From: Bacteroidales bacterium
Lineage (GTDB): Bacteria; Bacteroidota; Bacteroidia; Bacteroidales; UBA932
Length of the DNA stretch: 64,000 nt
Direction of reading: 5' to 3'
Assembly: GCA_017962235.1 (NCBI GenBank)
Contig: JAGCVS010000019.1
Location: 124,001-188,000 of the forward strand
This document shows, piece by piece, positions 11,470 through 22,493 of the stretch (position 1 is the stretch's first letter; each line of letters starts with the position of its first letter). Made by a program: the position numbers and the translations under genes. The notes beneath the pieces were generated by a model. That model ran no database searches, was not told the DNA's origin, and was given only the letters and a program-made list of their open reading frames with translations.

Positions 11470-12351
11470 CTAACCTACGGATACAATCTCTACAGCGCCT
11501 TCGGGCGCTGTTTTCTTTATCAGACCTGCGAGGACTGTGCCGGGACCGACCTCCGTGAACGAGGTGGCACCGTCGGCTATCATATTCTCCACCGTCTGTG
11601 CCCAGCGCACCGGGCTGGTGAGCTGTTTGAGAAGGTTCTCGCGAATCTTGTCCGGATTCATTGTGGGAAGGGCGTCCACATTCTGGTATACTGGGCAGAA
11701 CGGCTCATGGAAAGCGGTGCGTCCGATGGCTTCTGCCAGACGCTCTGCAGCCGGAGCCATGAGCGGAGAGTGGAATGCGCCGCCCACGGGGAGCACCAGC
11801 GCACGTTTTGCGCCCGCCGCCTTGAGAGCCTCGCAGGCTTTCTGAACAGCCTCCATTTCACCTGAAATCACCAGCTGGCCGGGGCTGTTGTAGTTTGCGG
11901 GAACTACCACGCCGTCTACCTTCTCGCAGATATCCTCTATGGCCTTGAAATCCATGCCCAGCACAGCTGCCATGGTTCCGGGAGCCGCCTCGCAAGCCTT
12001 TTGCATCGCATCGGCACGGATAGCCACCAGGCGGAGGGCATCCTCAAAATCCACAGCGCCAGCAGCCACCAGGGCAGAGAACTCGCCCAGCGAGTGACCT
12101 GCGGTCATCTCGGGATTGAAATCCTCCATGCAGGTTGCGGCAATTACAGAGTGAAGGAATATCGCAGGCTGTGTAACCGCCGTGGCCCGCAGGTCCTCTG
12201 CGCTGCCGGAGAACATTATCTTGGTGATATCAAAGCCAAGTATCTCGTTGGCTCTATTGAACAGCGATTTAGCCCGCTGATTGCTGTAGTATAGCTCTTT
12301 ACCCATTCCGGGGAACTGTGAACCCTGACCGGGAAAAACGAATGCTTTCAT
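11470..12351 (-). CDS. fabD: Malonyl-CoA:ACP transacylase
   Basis: Transfers malonyl from CoA to acyl carrier protein, supplying fatty-acid elongation. The product begins MKAFVFPGQGSQFPGMGKEL. The nucleophile motif GHSLGEFSAL lies near residue 90, QPAIFLHS upstream of it, and GGAFHSPLM with the catalytic His near 200. Length (293 residues) is normal. I chose the ATG at 12351 because homologues start there and the longer frame to 12411 would run through the promoter. A perfect hairpin in the last codons (AGCGCC / GGCGCT around 11500) is coding and not a terminator. fabG lies in the window but in another operon. Confidence 0.96.
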   Translation of the reverse strand: MKAFVFPGQGSQFPGMGKELYYSNQRAKSLFNRANEILGFDITKIMFSGSAEDLRATAVTQPAIFLHSVIAATCMEDFNPEMTAGHSLGEFSALVAAGAVDFEDALRLVAIRADAMQKACEAAPGTMAAVLGMDFKAIEDICEKVDGVVVPANYNSPGQLVISGEMEAVQKACEALKAAGAKRALVLPVGGAFHSPLMAPAAERLAEAIGRTAFHEPFCPVYQNVDALPTMNPDKIRENLLKQLTSPVRWAQTVENMIADGATSFTEVGPGTVLAGLIKKTAPEGAVEIVSVG

Positions 12352-12376
12352 CTCTGTGATTCTTTGTTTGAATGTG

Positions 12377-12384
12377 TAAAGATA
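12377..12384 (-). promoter_or_regulatory. Probable -7 box TATCTTTA of fabD
   Basis: One mismatch (final A) from TAnnTTTG, about 26 bases before the fabD start. The same TTTA variant occurs before the HD phosphodiesterase gene at 54728-54735. Confidence 0.45.
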
Positions 12385-12395
12385 AGAAATAATTG

Positions 12396-12403
12396 TATTT
12401 TTG
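12396..12403 (+). promoter_or_regulatory. -7 box TATTTTTG of tRNA-Arg(CCG)
   Basis: Exact consensus match, 15 bases before the mature tRNA 5' end and 11 bases from the fabD box on the other strand. Confidence 0.6.
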
Positions 12404-12418
12404 CAGTCCACAAGAACC

Positions 12419-12490
12419 GCGCCCGTAGTTTAATGGATAGAATTGAAGATTCCGGTTCTTTAGGTTGGGGTTCGATTCCCCACGGGCGTA
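12419..12490 (+). tRNA. tRNA-Arg, anticodon CCG
   Basis: Folds as a full cloverleaf. The acceptor GCGCCCG pairs with CGGGCGT, the anticodon stem is GAAGA/TCTTT with loop TTCCGGT (anticodon CCG, reads CGG), and the T arm is TGGGG-TTCGATT-CCCCA. The discriminator is A at 12490. No CCA is encoded. A perfect terminator follows directly. Confidence 0.95.
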
Positions 12491-12530
12491 CAAGAGAGGC
12501 CAGGCGCATGCCTGGCCTCTCTTGTTTTTG
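12491..12530 (+). terminator. Terminator of tRNA-Arg(CCG)
   Basis: Perfect 15-bp stem (12491-12505 with 12510-12524) closed by a GCAT loop, followed by TTTTTG. The TTTG at 12527-12530 may also serve as the -33 element of the lacZ promoter, 20 bases before its -7 box. Confidence 0.93.
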
Positions 12531-12550
12531 CCTTTTTAAAAGAGAATGAG

Positions 12551-12558
12551 TACATTTG
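12551..12558 (+). promoter_or_regulatory. -7 box TACATTTG of the beta-galactosidase gene
   Basis: Exact consensus. A TTTG lies 20 bases upstream (12527-12530), the usual -33/-7 spacing in Bacteroides. The box ends 8 bases before the first ATG (12566) and 17 before the second (12575). Confidence 0.7.
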
Positions 12559-12559
12559 A

Positions 12560-15709
<3,150 letters not shown>

Positions 15710-15727
15710 CAGCAAGTGAATATTTTG

Positions 15728-15855
15728 CCTCCGGAGGAGGCCGGCGCTTTGCGCCGCGGGGGTGTTAGGGGCGGAGCCCAACGAGGCACTCACGAACTAC
15801 ACCCAGAGGACACCTCAAGCCCCCTTCCGGGGAAGGGGGTTGAGGGATGGGTAAT
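15728..15855. repeat. GC-rich palindrome-dense intergenic element
   Basis: Between lacZ and tRNA-Arg(ACG). Inverted repeats lie in close series: GCCTCC-GGA-GGAGGC, CGGCGC-TTT-GCGCCG, a GGGTGT / ACACCC outer pair, GAGG-ACA-CCTC, and a long stem CCCCCTTCC-GG-GGAAGGGGG extended by CAA/TTG with a bulge. No gene is supported here. It may be a copy of an interspersed palindromic repeat or a structured RNA. The last stem could also stop transcripts from rplS and the tRNA on the minus strand, though it has no T run. Confidence 0.5.
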
Positions 15856-15861
15856 TATAAG

Positions 15862-15935
15862 GGACCACGTTGGGGTTCAAACCCAAAACCTCTTGATCCG
15901 TAGTCAAGTGCTCTATTCAGTTGAGCTACGCGGCC
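15862..15935 (-). tRNA. tRNA-Arg, anticodon ACG
   Basis: Cloverleaf on the minus strand. The acceptor GGCCGCG pairs with CGTGGTC (two G-T pairs), the D arm is GCTC/GAGC, the anticodon stem CTTGA/TCAAG has loop CTACGGA (anticodon ACG, read as inosine-CG), and the T arm is TTGGG-TTTGAAC-CCCAA. The discriminator base would be C, which is unusual for tRNA-Arg. CCA is not encoded. It starts 18 bases after the rplS stop, so it may be processed from the rplS transcript; a degenerate box TAGCATTG at the rplS stop is an alternative promoter. Confidence 0.92.
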
Positions 15936-15953
15936 GTTTTGAAAAAGACAATG

Positions 15954-16325
15954 CTACTCAGCGTCCTTTGCAGCGTTGTACTTTTTCTCTTTAATGCGGG
16001 CTTTCTTGCCGGTGAGATTACGGAGGTAGAATATACGTGCGCGACGCACCTTACCTACCTTGTTAACCTCTATAGAGTCAATAAACGGTGATGCGAGCGG
16101 GAATATACGTTCTACACCAACGCCATTGGATATCTTGCGGACAGTGAAAGTCTGAGTCACACCTGCACCGCGACGCTGAATGACTACGCCACGGAATTTC
16201 TGCTGACGCTCTTTGTTCTCCTCCTTGATGATGTAGGTAACGGTAACAGTGTCACCTGCCTTGAAGTTGGGGAACTCCTTAGGCTGCTGAGCCATTGCGT
16301 CTTTTGCTACTTGAAGTAAATCCAT
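15954..16325 (-). CDS. rplS: 50S ribosomal protein L19
   Basis: Ribosomal large-subunit protein at the 30S-50S interface. The 123 residues have normal length. Recognisable segments are [35 protein letters not shown] and [20 protein letters not shown]. It starts at the ATG at 16325 behind a leader of about 67 bases that can fold into a three-way junction, and is followed after 18 bases by tRNA-Arg(ACG). It stands alone here, not in an rpsP-rimM-trmD-rplS operon. Confidence 0.97.
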   Translation of the reverse strand: MDLLQVAKDAMAQQPKEFPNFKAGDTVTVTYIIKEENKERQQKFRGVVIQRRGAGVTQTFTVRKISNGVGVERIFPLASPFIDSIEVNKVGKVRRARIFYLRNLTGKKARIKEKKYNAAKDAE

Positions 16326-16343
16326 TTCTTCTCTTAATTAACT

Positions 16344-16383
16344 GCAACATTGCGGCTTAAAAGCCATTCTCGCAAGAGGTTGC
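16344..16383 (-). promoter_or_regulatory. Structured leader of rplS (candidate autoregulatory RNA)
   Basis: In the minus-strand RNA, GCAAC (16383-16379) pairs with GTTGC (16348-16344). This closes a junction with two internal hairpins, CTC-TTGC-GAG and GGCTT-TT-AAGCC. The outer stem ends 18 bases before the start codon. Ribosomal protein leaders commonly bind their own product; that role here is inference. Confidence 0.45.
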
Positions 16384-16398
16384 TTTATTTTGGGACTG

Positions 16399-16406
16399 CA
16401 AAGATA
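16399..16406 (-). promoter_or_regulatory. -7 box TATCTTTG of rplS
   Basis: Exact TAnnTTTG match on the minus strand, 73 bases before the start codon and just upstream of the structured leader. Confidence 0.65.
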
Positions 16407-16451
16407 GAAATAATTTTAATTCTGCCAAATCAGAACGCAAAATTTTTGCAG

Positions 16452-18134
16452 CTAGTATATTACGGAGAAGCTCACATGCGAGGCGTTGCCGCAGTGGTCC
16501 TCTGCCGTTACCTCTACCCTGTGTTTGCGGTTCTTCTTATGGCTGTTGTCGGGATAAACCTGGATCCTCCCCTTCACAAACTGAGACAGTATCCACTCCC
16601 CGTCCATGAGCACATTGAAAGTGGCAATCTCGCTCCCTGCATCCTCCGCCTCTATGGAGAAACGGCCGTTTGCGGGCAGCGACGCGCCGTCCAGCACCCG
16701 CGGATGCAGCACCGGAGCGGTGGTATCCACAGCCACGAAATATGTCCCAAAGCGGCAACGGGCCTGAAGGCCACCCTCCACCGCGGTATTGCCGGCATAA
16801 GAGCTTGCTCCGCCGCTACCGGCACGGGCTATATAGGCCTTGTCTTTCAGCCCTTCCGGCACTTGCGAAGTCTCCAACCTCAAAGCGAAAGGCCTCTGAA
16901 GGTGGATATCATCGTTGCCGATTGTCCAGACATCGGAATAAATGCCCGCTGCAACGTCTGCAAAACCGGTACGTTCGCATTTGATATAGGTTGATGCATT
17001 CAAAGAGGCGGGCTCCATGGTCATGGTCATGCCGTCGCGGCTGAAAACCGTGGGCAGATACCATACCGCAGCCACGGTCCCTTCCAGAGCGGCCGGTTCA
17101 TACACCTTGATGGCGGGATTCCGCTTGACCTGGAGCGAACAGCCGCTGCTGTTGCCAAAGCAGTCCGCCACAGCTATCTTAAGCGTATGCACGGCATCGT
17201 CTTCAAGGGTAATGATGCCGTCGTTCACCGCGTTTATCTTGTACGCCAACCCGTTGTTGGGCACGCACCACGTCTTTAGCAGGTCATGTCCCTTCTCTCC
17301 CTGCTGCACCAGACATGTGAAATATCGACCTACACTGTAAGGGACATCGTCCACCTTGAACTCGAATATCTTCTCGTTATCAAGCCAGACAGTATAGCGT
17401 TCCACCGCCAGGCGGCCGTTGGTCCCCTCCATGCGGTCCAGCGCATCTATCGCCACATAGAACTTCTCGCTTACAGACACTGTCCCTTTGAATTTCTCCG
17501 GGCCGGCAATCATCTGCAACCGGCGCACTACCGGAATACCTGTGGAATCTTCAAAAGCATAGAAGCCCACCCTGTTGATGGACGGCTTCTGGGTATCTTT
17601 GATAGGATACGCACCGGATGCAAGATAGTTCAGCGGCAAATCGCCCCCTTCGCGGCGGATCTCCATATGCAGATGGGGGCCGCCGGAAGAACCGGTATTG
17701 CCGGACCAGCCAAACACCTCCCCTTTCTCCAGCGGGAAGACAGAAGGGTCCAGCTCAAAATCTACACGGTATCTCTGATTCTTATACTGTTCCTCGCGCA
17801 CGCGCGCAGCGATATCGCTGCGGAAGCGGTCCATGTGACCGTAAACAGACATGGTACCGTCCGGGTGATTGATGTAAATCGCATTGCCGTAGCCCACGGG
17901 CGACACGTTGATGCGACAGATATAGCCCTCCTTTATGGCGTGCAGCTCATAGCCGGTGCGGGCGTTGGTGCGCCAGTCCAGTCCTGCATGGAAATGGTTG
18001 TGGCGCAACTCTCCGTATGTACTTGAAAACGATGGCGGCTCTATATCCAGCGGCCAGCCGTATCCCCCATTGCCCTGTGCAAAGGCGCCGAATGATATCA
18101 GCAGTGCAAAAAGGATTGAGAGCCGGCGCTTCAT
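16452..18134 (-). CDS. M23-family (LytM-type) peptidase, secreted
   Basis: Probably cuts peptidoglycan peptide cross-links in the periplasm. It has a signal peptide (MKRRLSILFALLISFGAFAQ), then an M23 domain with HFHAGLD at residues 47-53 and HLHME near 174, the expected zinc ligands of an active LytM enzyme. The remaining 380 residues are beta-rich and may be Ig-like or substrate-binding modules; I do not recognise them. It starts 6 bases after dnaJ, so it is probably transcribed with grpE-dnaJ, linking a cell-wall enzyme to the chaperone operon. Confidence 0.92.
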   Translation of the reverse strand: MKRRLSILFALLISFGAFAQGNGGYGWPLDIEPPSFSSTYGELRHNHFHAGLDWRTNARTGYELHAIKEGYICRINVSPVGYGNAIYINHPDGTMSVYGHMDRFRSDIAARVREEQYKNQRYRVDFELDPSVFPLEKGEVFGWSGNTGSSGGPHLHMEIRREGGDLPLNYLASGAYPIKDTQKPSINRVGFYAFEDSTGIPVVRRLQMIAGPEKFKGTVSVSEKFYVAIDALDRMEGTNGRLAVERYTVWLDNEKIFEFKVDDVPYSVGRYFTCLVQQGEKGHDLLKTWCVPNNGLAYKINAVNDGIITLEDDAVHTLKIAVADCFGNSSGCSLQVKRNPAIKVYEPAALEGTVAAVWYLPTVFSRDGMTMTMEPASLNASTYIKCERTGFADVAAGIYSDVWTIGNDDIHLQRPFALRLETSQVPEGLKDKAYIARAGSGGASSYAGNTAVEGGLQARCRFGTYFVAVDTTAPVLHPRVLDGASLPANGRFSIEAEDAGSEIATFNVLMDGEWILSQFVKGRIQVYPDNSHKKNRKHRVEVTAEDHCGNASHVSFSVIY

Positions 18135-18140
18135 AAACCG

Positions 18141-19298
18141 CTATTTGAACATGTTTCTGATTCGGTTGAAAAAGCTCTTCTCGTCTTGGGTGGGCTTCGC
18201 CTTGAAGTTCTCGCTGGCGCCCAGCTTCTCTACCAGGGCCTTCTCGTCCTTGGATATTCTCTTGGGAATCCACACCTGTACCACTACCAGCAAGTCGCCG
18301 GTTCCGTAGCCGTTCACATCGGGGATACCCTTGCCGCGCAGACGCAGCGTCTTGCCGGGCTGGGTGCCGGGCTCTATCTTAATCTTGAGCATGCCGTCCA
18401 CAGACGGTATCTGCGCTTCACAGCCGTTGATGGCATCTGCCACGGAGATGAACAGAGAATAGATCAGGTCGTTGCCGTCACGCTCCAGCTCTGCGTCGCG
18501 CTCCTCTTCTATTACCACCAGCAGGTTGCCGGGTACTCCGCCCGTCTTGGCGGCGTTGCCCTTGCCCTGGATGGTGAGCTGCATCCCTTCAGCAACTCCT
18601 GCGGGAATCTTGAAGGTTATCTCCTCTGCCTGTTTTACCAGACCGCTGCCGCTGCATTTGCGGCACGGGTTTGTGATAAGCTTGCCCTCGCCGCCGCAAC
18701 GCGGACAGGGAGAGGTGGTTTGCATGGCGCCCAGGATGGTCTTCTGTACGCGGGTCACCATGCCGGTACCGTTACATTCGGGGCAGGTCTTGATGTCAGC
18801 CTCACTCACAGCACCGCGGCCGTGACAGTCGTGGCACTGCACCATCTTGTTTATCTTGACGGTTTTCTCTACGCCGTGGACGATATCTTTCAGAGGAAGC
18901 TTTACGCGGATGCGGATGTCGCTGCCGCGCGGCACGCGCCGTGCAGATGAGCGGCTGCCGCCAAAGCCGAAGCCGGAGAAGGCGCCGCCGAACGCGTCGC
19001 CAAAGATGTCGCCGAACTGCGAGAAGATATCCTCCATGGAGAATCCGCCCGCACCGCCGGCTGCAGAACCGCTCACACCGGCATGGCCGTAGCGGTCGTA
19101 ACGGGCGCGTTTGTCGGCATTGGACAGCACGTCATAAGCCTCGGCAGCCTCCTTGAACTTCTCCTCCGCATCCTTGTCGCCGGGGTTCTTGTCCGGGTGG
19201 TACTGGATGGCCTTCTTGCGGTAGGCCTTCTTAATCTCCTCTTCCGTGGCGTTGCGCTCCACGCCCAACACCTCGTAGTAGTCTCTTTTCTCTGCCAT
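18141..19298 (-). CDS. dnaJ: Chaperone DnaJ
   Basis: Co-chaperone that stimulates DnaK ATPase. All parts are present: J domain (residues 5-70) with HPD at 34-36, a Gly/Phe-rich region, four CxxCxGxG-type zinc repeats ([32 protein letters not shown]) and the C-terminal substrate domain. 385 residues, normal length. It is one of the few genes here with a good Shine-Dalgarno sequence (TAGGAGGG before the ATG). It lies 12 bases after grpE. dnaK is not in the window. Confidence 0.98.
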   Translation of the reverse strand: MAEKRDYYEVLGVERNATEEEIKKAYRKKAIQYHPDKNPGDKDAEEKFKEAAEAYDVLSNADKRARYDRYGHAGVSGSAAGGAGGFSMEDIFSQFGDIFGDAFGGAFSGFGFGGSRSSARRVPRGSDIRIRVKLPLKDIVHGVEKTVKINKMVQCHDCHGRGAVSEADIKTCPECNGTGMVTRVQKTILGAMQTTSPCPRCGGEGKLITNPCRKCSGSGLVKQAEEITFKIPAGVAEGMQLTIQGKGNAAKTGGVPGNLLVVIEEERDAELERDGNDLIYSLFISVADAINGCEAQIPSVDGMLKIKIEPGTQPGKTLRLRGKGIPDVNGYGTGDLLVVVQVWIPKRISKDEKALVEKLGASENFKAKPTQDEKSFFNRIRNMFK

Positions 19299-19310
19299 GG
19301 TTTTGCCCTC

Positions 19311-19904
19311 CTAGAGTCCAATCACGACTTTGGCGAAGCGGACGACCTTGCCGTTCAGGGTGTATCCTTTCTGAACGACCTCAATCACCTTGCCCTTAAG
19401 CTCGGGTTCCGGGGCGGGCAGCTGTGCCACCGCCTCTGCGGTGTCGGTGTCAAACTCCTTGCCCTTTACCTCCATCTCTTCCAGGCCGCAGCTCTTCACA
19501 TAAGAACGCAGCTTGTTGTAGATGAGCCCGGTGCCCTCTTTTTCAAAGGTACTGGCCTCGGTCTTCTCCAACTGCTCTATAGCACGCTCGCAATCGTCCA
19601 GCACGGGGAGGATGCCCTTGAGGATATCCTCGCCGGCGCTCTTTACCAGATCCAGCTTCTCCTTGGCGGTACGGCGACGGAAGTTGTCGAATTCTGCCGC
19701 AAGGCGGAGATACTTATCTTCTGCCGCAGCGGCGCGCTCTTCTGCCTGCTTTACAGCATCAGCCCCTTCGCTTTCCTGCTCTGGAGCCTGCTCTGCAGCC
19801 TCTTCTGTGGTTTCTGCAGCTTCCTGCGCCACCTGCTCATTCAGGGGTTCCTCTGCCTGTACGTCGTGTTTCTTCTTATTATTGTTTTTCATAGTCATAC
19901 GCAT
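19311..19904 (-). CDS. grpE: Nucleotide exchange factor GrpE
   Basis: Releases ADP from DnaK. A highly charged N-terminal tail (VQAEEPLNEQVAQEAAETTE) is followed by the long coiled coil (YLRLAAEFDNFRRRTAKEK) and the beta-domain (VEVVQKGYTLNGKVVRFAKVVIG). The start is uncertain: in-frame ATGs lie at 19940, 19904, 19898 and 19892. A palindrome GGCAAA-CTA-TTTGCC (about 19922-19936) lies between the first two, so I favour an internal start. Upstream, GCCATT / AATGGC can form a hairpin between fabG and grpE. Confidence 0.95.
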   Translation of the reverse strand: MRMTMKNNNKKKHDVQAEEPLNEQVAQEAAETTEEAAEQAPEQESEGADAVKQAEERAAAAEDKYLRLAAEFDNFRRRTAKEKLDLVKSAGEDILKGILPVLDDCERAIEQLEKTEASTFEKEGTGLIYNKLRSYVKSCGLEEMEVKGKEFDTDTAEAVAQLPAPEPELKGKVIEVVQKGYTLNGKVVRFAKVVIGL

Positions 19905-19982
19905 TTTTACGGCTCTTTCTAGAGGCAAATAGTTTGCCATTGCCGCTTTTGCGACAAAATGGCATACCCGTGGCCGGAAACG

Positions 19983-20726
19983 CTATGCAATCATGCCGCC
20001 GTCGATGGTGACAACCTGGCCCGATACATACGATGCCAGGTCACTGGCCAGAAAGCAACACACTTTTGCAATCTCCTCCGGAGTGCCGCCGCGACGCAGA
20101 GGAATGCTTGCCTCCCACTGCTTGCGCACCTCTTCCGGCATCTTCATGGTCATGTCGGTGATGATGAAGCCGGGAGCCACCGCGTTCACGCGGATGTTGC
20201 GAGGGCCCACCTCCTTGGCCAGGGTGCGGGTGAACGCCACGATGGCCCCTTTGGATGCGGAATAGTTGCACTGACCCGCATTGCCGTGAAGACCGGCAAC
20301 TGAGCTGACGTTGATGATGCACCCCTTGCGCACCTTCATCATTACGGGCACCGCCGCATGGCAGTAGTTATAAACGCTCTTGAGGTTGATGCGCAGCACG
20401 TCGTCCCACGCTTTCTCGTCCATGCGAACCAGCAGGCCGTCGCGGGTGATGCCGGCATTGTTTACCAGAATGTCGATGCCGCCGAAGGCTTCCACCGTTT
20501 GATTCACGATATCTGCCGCCGACTCAAAGCTGGAGACATCACCCTGCATGGCCAGCACCTTAACGCCGAGCTGCTCCAGCTCTGCCTTGGTGGCCAGGGC
20601 ATTGTCGTCTATCACGATATCGCAGAAGGCGATGTTTGCACCCTCTGCAGCGAATTTGAGCGCGATGGCCTTGCCTATGCCGCGGGCCGCGCCGGTTATC
20701 AAAGCTGTCTGTCCTTGAAGTAACAT
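19983..20726 (-). CDS. fabG: 3-oxoacyl-ACP reductase
   Basis: NADPH-dependent reduction of 3-oxoacyl-ACP in fatty-acid synthesis. Short-chain dehydrogenase of 247 residues: cofactor motif TGAARGIGKA (residues 11-20), NNAGITRDGL, catalytic Ser in INVSSVAG, and YSASK with catalytic Tyr and Lys near 154-158. The C-terminus ends SGQVVTIDGGM as in FabG. It lies 7 bases downstream of rimO and is probably the end of the nusB operon. The other fatty-acid gene seen, fabD, is elsewhere. Confidence 0.94.
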   Translation of the reverse strand: MLLQGQTALITGAARGIGKAIALKFAAEGANIAFCDIVIDDNALATKAELEQLGVKVLAMQGDVSSFESAADIVNQTVEAFGGIDILVNNAGITRDGLLVRMDEKAWDDVLRINLKSVYNYCHAAVPVMMKVRKGCIINVSSVAGLHGNAGQCNYSASKGAIVAFTRTLAKEVGPRNIRVNAVAPGFIITDMTMKMPEEVRKQWEASIPLRRGGTPEEIAKVCCFLASDLASYVSGQVVTIDGGMIA

Positions 20727-20733
20727 AATTCAA

Positions 20734-22035
20734 TCAGATTAATCCGGCAAACAGGTCGTAATAATCTGCGCCGGTTATTTTAACATTTACAAAATTTCCA
20801 ATCAACGATGCCGGGGCGGCCTTTACCGGTACTATCACCTGCCCGTCCACCTCCGGCGACTCTTTCTGCGTGCGGCAGAAAAGGTTGCCGTCTTCAAAAG
20901 AATCCACAATCACGCGCTCCTGAGCCCCAACGCGGGAGAGATTGTACTCCAGGGAGATGCCCCCCTGCAGCTCCATGAGCCGCTCGTAGCGCTCCTGCTT
21001 AACCCGCTGCGGCACGCTGTCCTTATAGTTGAGGGCGCCAAAGGTCCCCTCCTCTTCGCTGTATGTAAAGGCACCCAGACGCTCAAAGCGCATATCCTCC
21101 ACAAACTTGAGCAGCTTCTTGAACTCCCGTTCTCCCTCTCCCGGATGCCCCACAATCATGGTGGTGCGCAGCGCCACGCCCGGCACGCGGGTACGGAACT
21201 TCTCTATCAGGGCCCGCATCTGCGCCTCGTCCGAGGGGCGGCGCATCATGCCCAGCACCTTGGCATCGCAGTGCTGCAACGGAATGTCGATATACTTGCA
21301 TATCTTGTCGCAGCCCGCCATCACATCCAGCAGATCATCTGGAAAGCCCTCCGGATAGCTGTAGTGCAGCCGTATCCATTCGATGCCCTTGACCTGCGCG
21401 AGACGCTCCAGCAGCGGAGCTATCATCCGCTTGCGGTACAAATCCAGCCCGTAATAAGTCGTGTCCTGCGCTATGACGATGAGTTCGCGCACCCCCAGCG
21501 CCGCCAGCGCCTCCACCTCCGCCACCAACGTGTCCATATCCACCGAAACGTGGCGCCCCCGGATGCCGGGAATAGCGCAATACGCGCAAGAGCGGTCGCA
21601 CCCCTCTGAAATCTTCAGATATGCATAATGCGGCGGTGTGGTAAGATGTCTGCGGATATCCAGCAGCGGCGAATATTTCACGCCCAAGGCACCCAGAAGC
21701 GCCGCACGGTCGTCCGGGCCAAAGAAGCCGTCCACCTCCGGAATCTCCTCCACCAGCTCTTTATGATACCGGCCGGAGAGGCAGCCGAACACGTAGATGC
21801 GCTTTACAAAGCCGTCCAGCTTGGCCTTCACCGCCTTCATGATGGCCTCTACAGATTCCTGCTTGGCATCGGCGATAAAGCCGCAGGTATTCAGAATCAC
21901 CACGTCACTCTGCCCCGAATCAAAGGGAGTATCCTCGGGGCATATACCGATGCCTGCAGCGGCTATCTGATAAAGCAAATGCTCCGAATCAACTCTGTTC
22001 TTCGAACAGCCTAAGGTGACAACCTGAACCTTCAA
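20734..22035 (-). CDS. rimO: Ribosomal protein S12 methylthiotransferase RimO
   Basis: Radical SAM enzyme that adds a methylthio group to an Asp of ribosomal protein S12. The N-terminal UPF0004 domain has Cys residues in LGCSKNRVDSE, NTCGF and FGCLSGRY for the second cluster. The radical SAM motif CDRSCAYC lies near residue 148, and a TRAM domain is C-terminal. 433 residues, normal. The only start fitting homologues is TTG at 22035, three bases after the DUF5606 stop, which suggests translational coupling. Confidence 0.95.
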   Translation of the reverse strand: MKVQVVTLGCSKNRVDSEHLLYQIAAAGIGICPEDTPFDSGQSDVVILNTCGFIADAKQESVEAIMKAVKAKLDGFVKRIYVFGCLSGRYHKELVEEIPEVDGFFGPDDRAALLGALGVKYSPLLDIRRHLTTPPHYAYLKISEGCDRSCAYCAIPGIRGRHVSVDMDTLVAEVEALAALGVRELIVIAQDTTYYGLDLYRKRMIAPLLERLAQVKGIEWIRLHYSYPEGFPDDLLDVMAGCDKICKYIDIPLQHCDAKVLGMMRRPSDEAQMRALIEKFRTRVPGVALRTTMIVGHPGEGEREFKKLLKFVEDMRFERLGAFTYSEEEGTFGALNYKDSVPQRVKQERYERLMELQGGISLEYNLSRVGAQERVIVDSFEDGNLFCRTQKESPEVDGQVIVPVKAAPASLIGNFVNVKITGADYYDLFAGLI

Positions 22036-22038
22036 GAC

Positions 22039-22485
22039 TTATTCAGCGGGTTCCTGTGCCGGTTTTTCGCCCTCTGCACCTTCTTCCTCTTCTTCCACGA
22101 ATTCGAGGGATGCGTACTGAACAAGGCAGTTGTACCAGTCCAGCACCTTTTTCATGTGCGATACGTAAAAGCGGTCGCGGTCGTAACCGGGAAGCACTTT
22201 CTCAAAGAACTTCTTGATATCGTCCGGGTTGGACTTGCTGCTCATGGCCTGCTTGCCCTCAAGGGCATCGCGCATGCTCTCCAGCACCTTCTTGAGGCTG
22301 GCTTCGCCATCTTCTGTATAGATGGATACATCTGCCAGAGTGGTGACCTTGGCGGTAGTGGGCACAGAGCTGCGGTGCTTGGTGGCCATAGCCTCCACAA
22401 CAAAGCCGTTGCGGGCCTGTGCGATATATTCAAACAATCCCGGCTGACCGGAGATTGAAAGTACTTTTTTAAGATCAGTTGCCAT
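22039..22485 (-). CDS. DUF5606 family protein
   Basis: Function unknown; a small cytoplasmic protein widespread in Bacteroidetes. The N-terminus DLKKVLSISGQPGLFEYIAQARNG (shown in part) is typical of the family. The middle carries a TLADVSIYTEDGEASLKKVL segment, and the last 20 residues are an acidic tail (EEEEEGAEGEKPAQEPAE). It sits between coaE (8-base gap) and rimO (3-base gap). The presumed binding role of its N-terminal domain is not established. Confidence 0.85.
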   Translation of the reverse strand: MATDLKKVLSISGQPGLFEYIAQARNGFVVEAMATKHRSSVPTTAKVTTLADVSIYTEDGEASLKKVLESMRDALEGKQAMSSKSNPDDIKKFFEKVLPGYDRDRFYVSHMKKVLDWYNCLVQYASLEFVEEEEEGAEGEKPAQEPAE

Positions 22486-22493
22486 AATATGCG

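Noticed and set aside
11490-11515. Perfect hairpin AGCGCC / GGCGCT at the fabD 3' end considered as a terminator
   Set aside because: It lies within the last codons of fabD and has no T run on the minus strand.
12419-12530. tRNA genes as attachment sites for an integrated element
   Set aside because: No integrase, no direct repeat of the tRNA 3' end and no composition change next to any of the three tRNA genes.
15716-15994. A 92-codon plus-strand frame between lacZ and rplS
   Set aside because: It runs through the palindromes, the tRNA-Arg gene and the end of rplS on the other strand.
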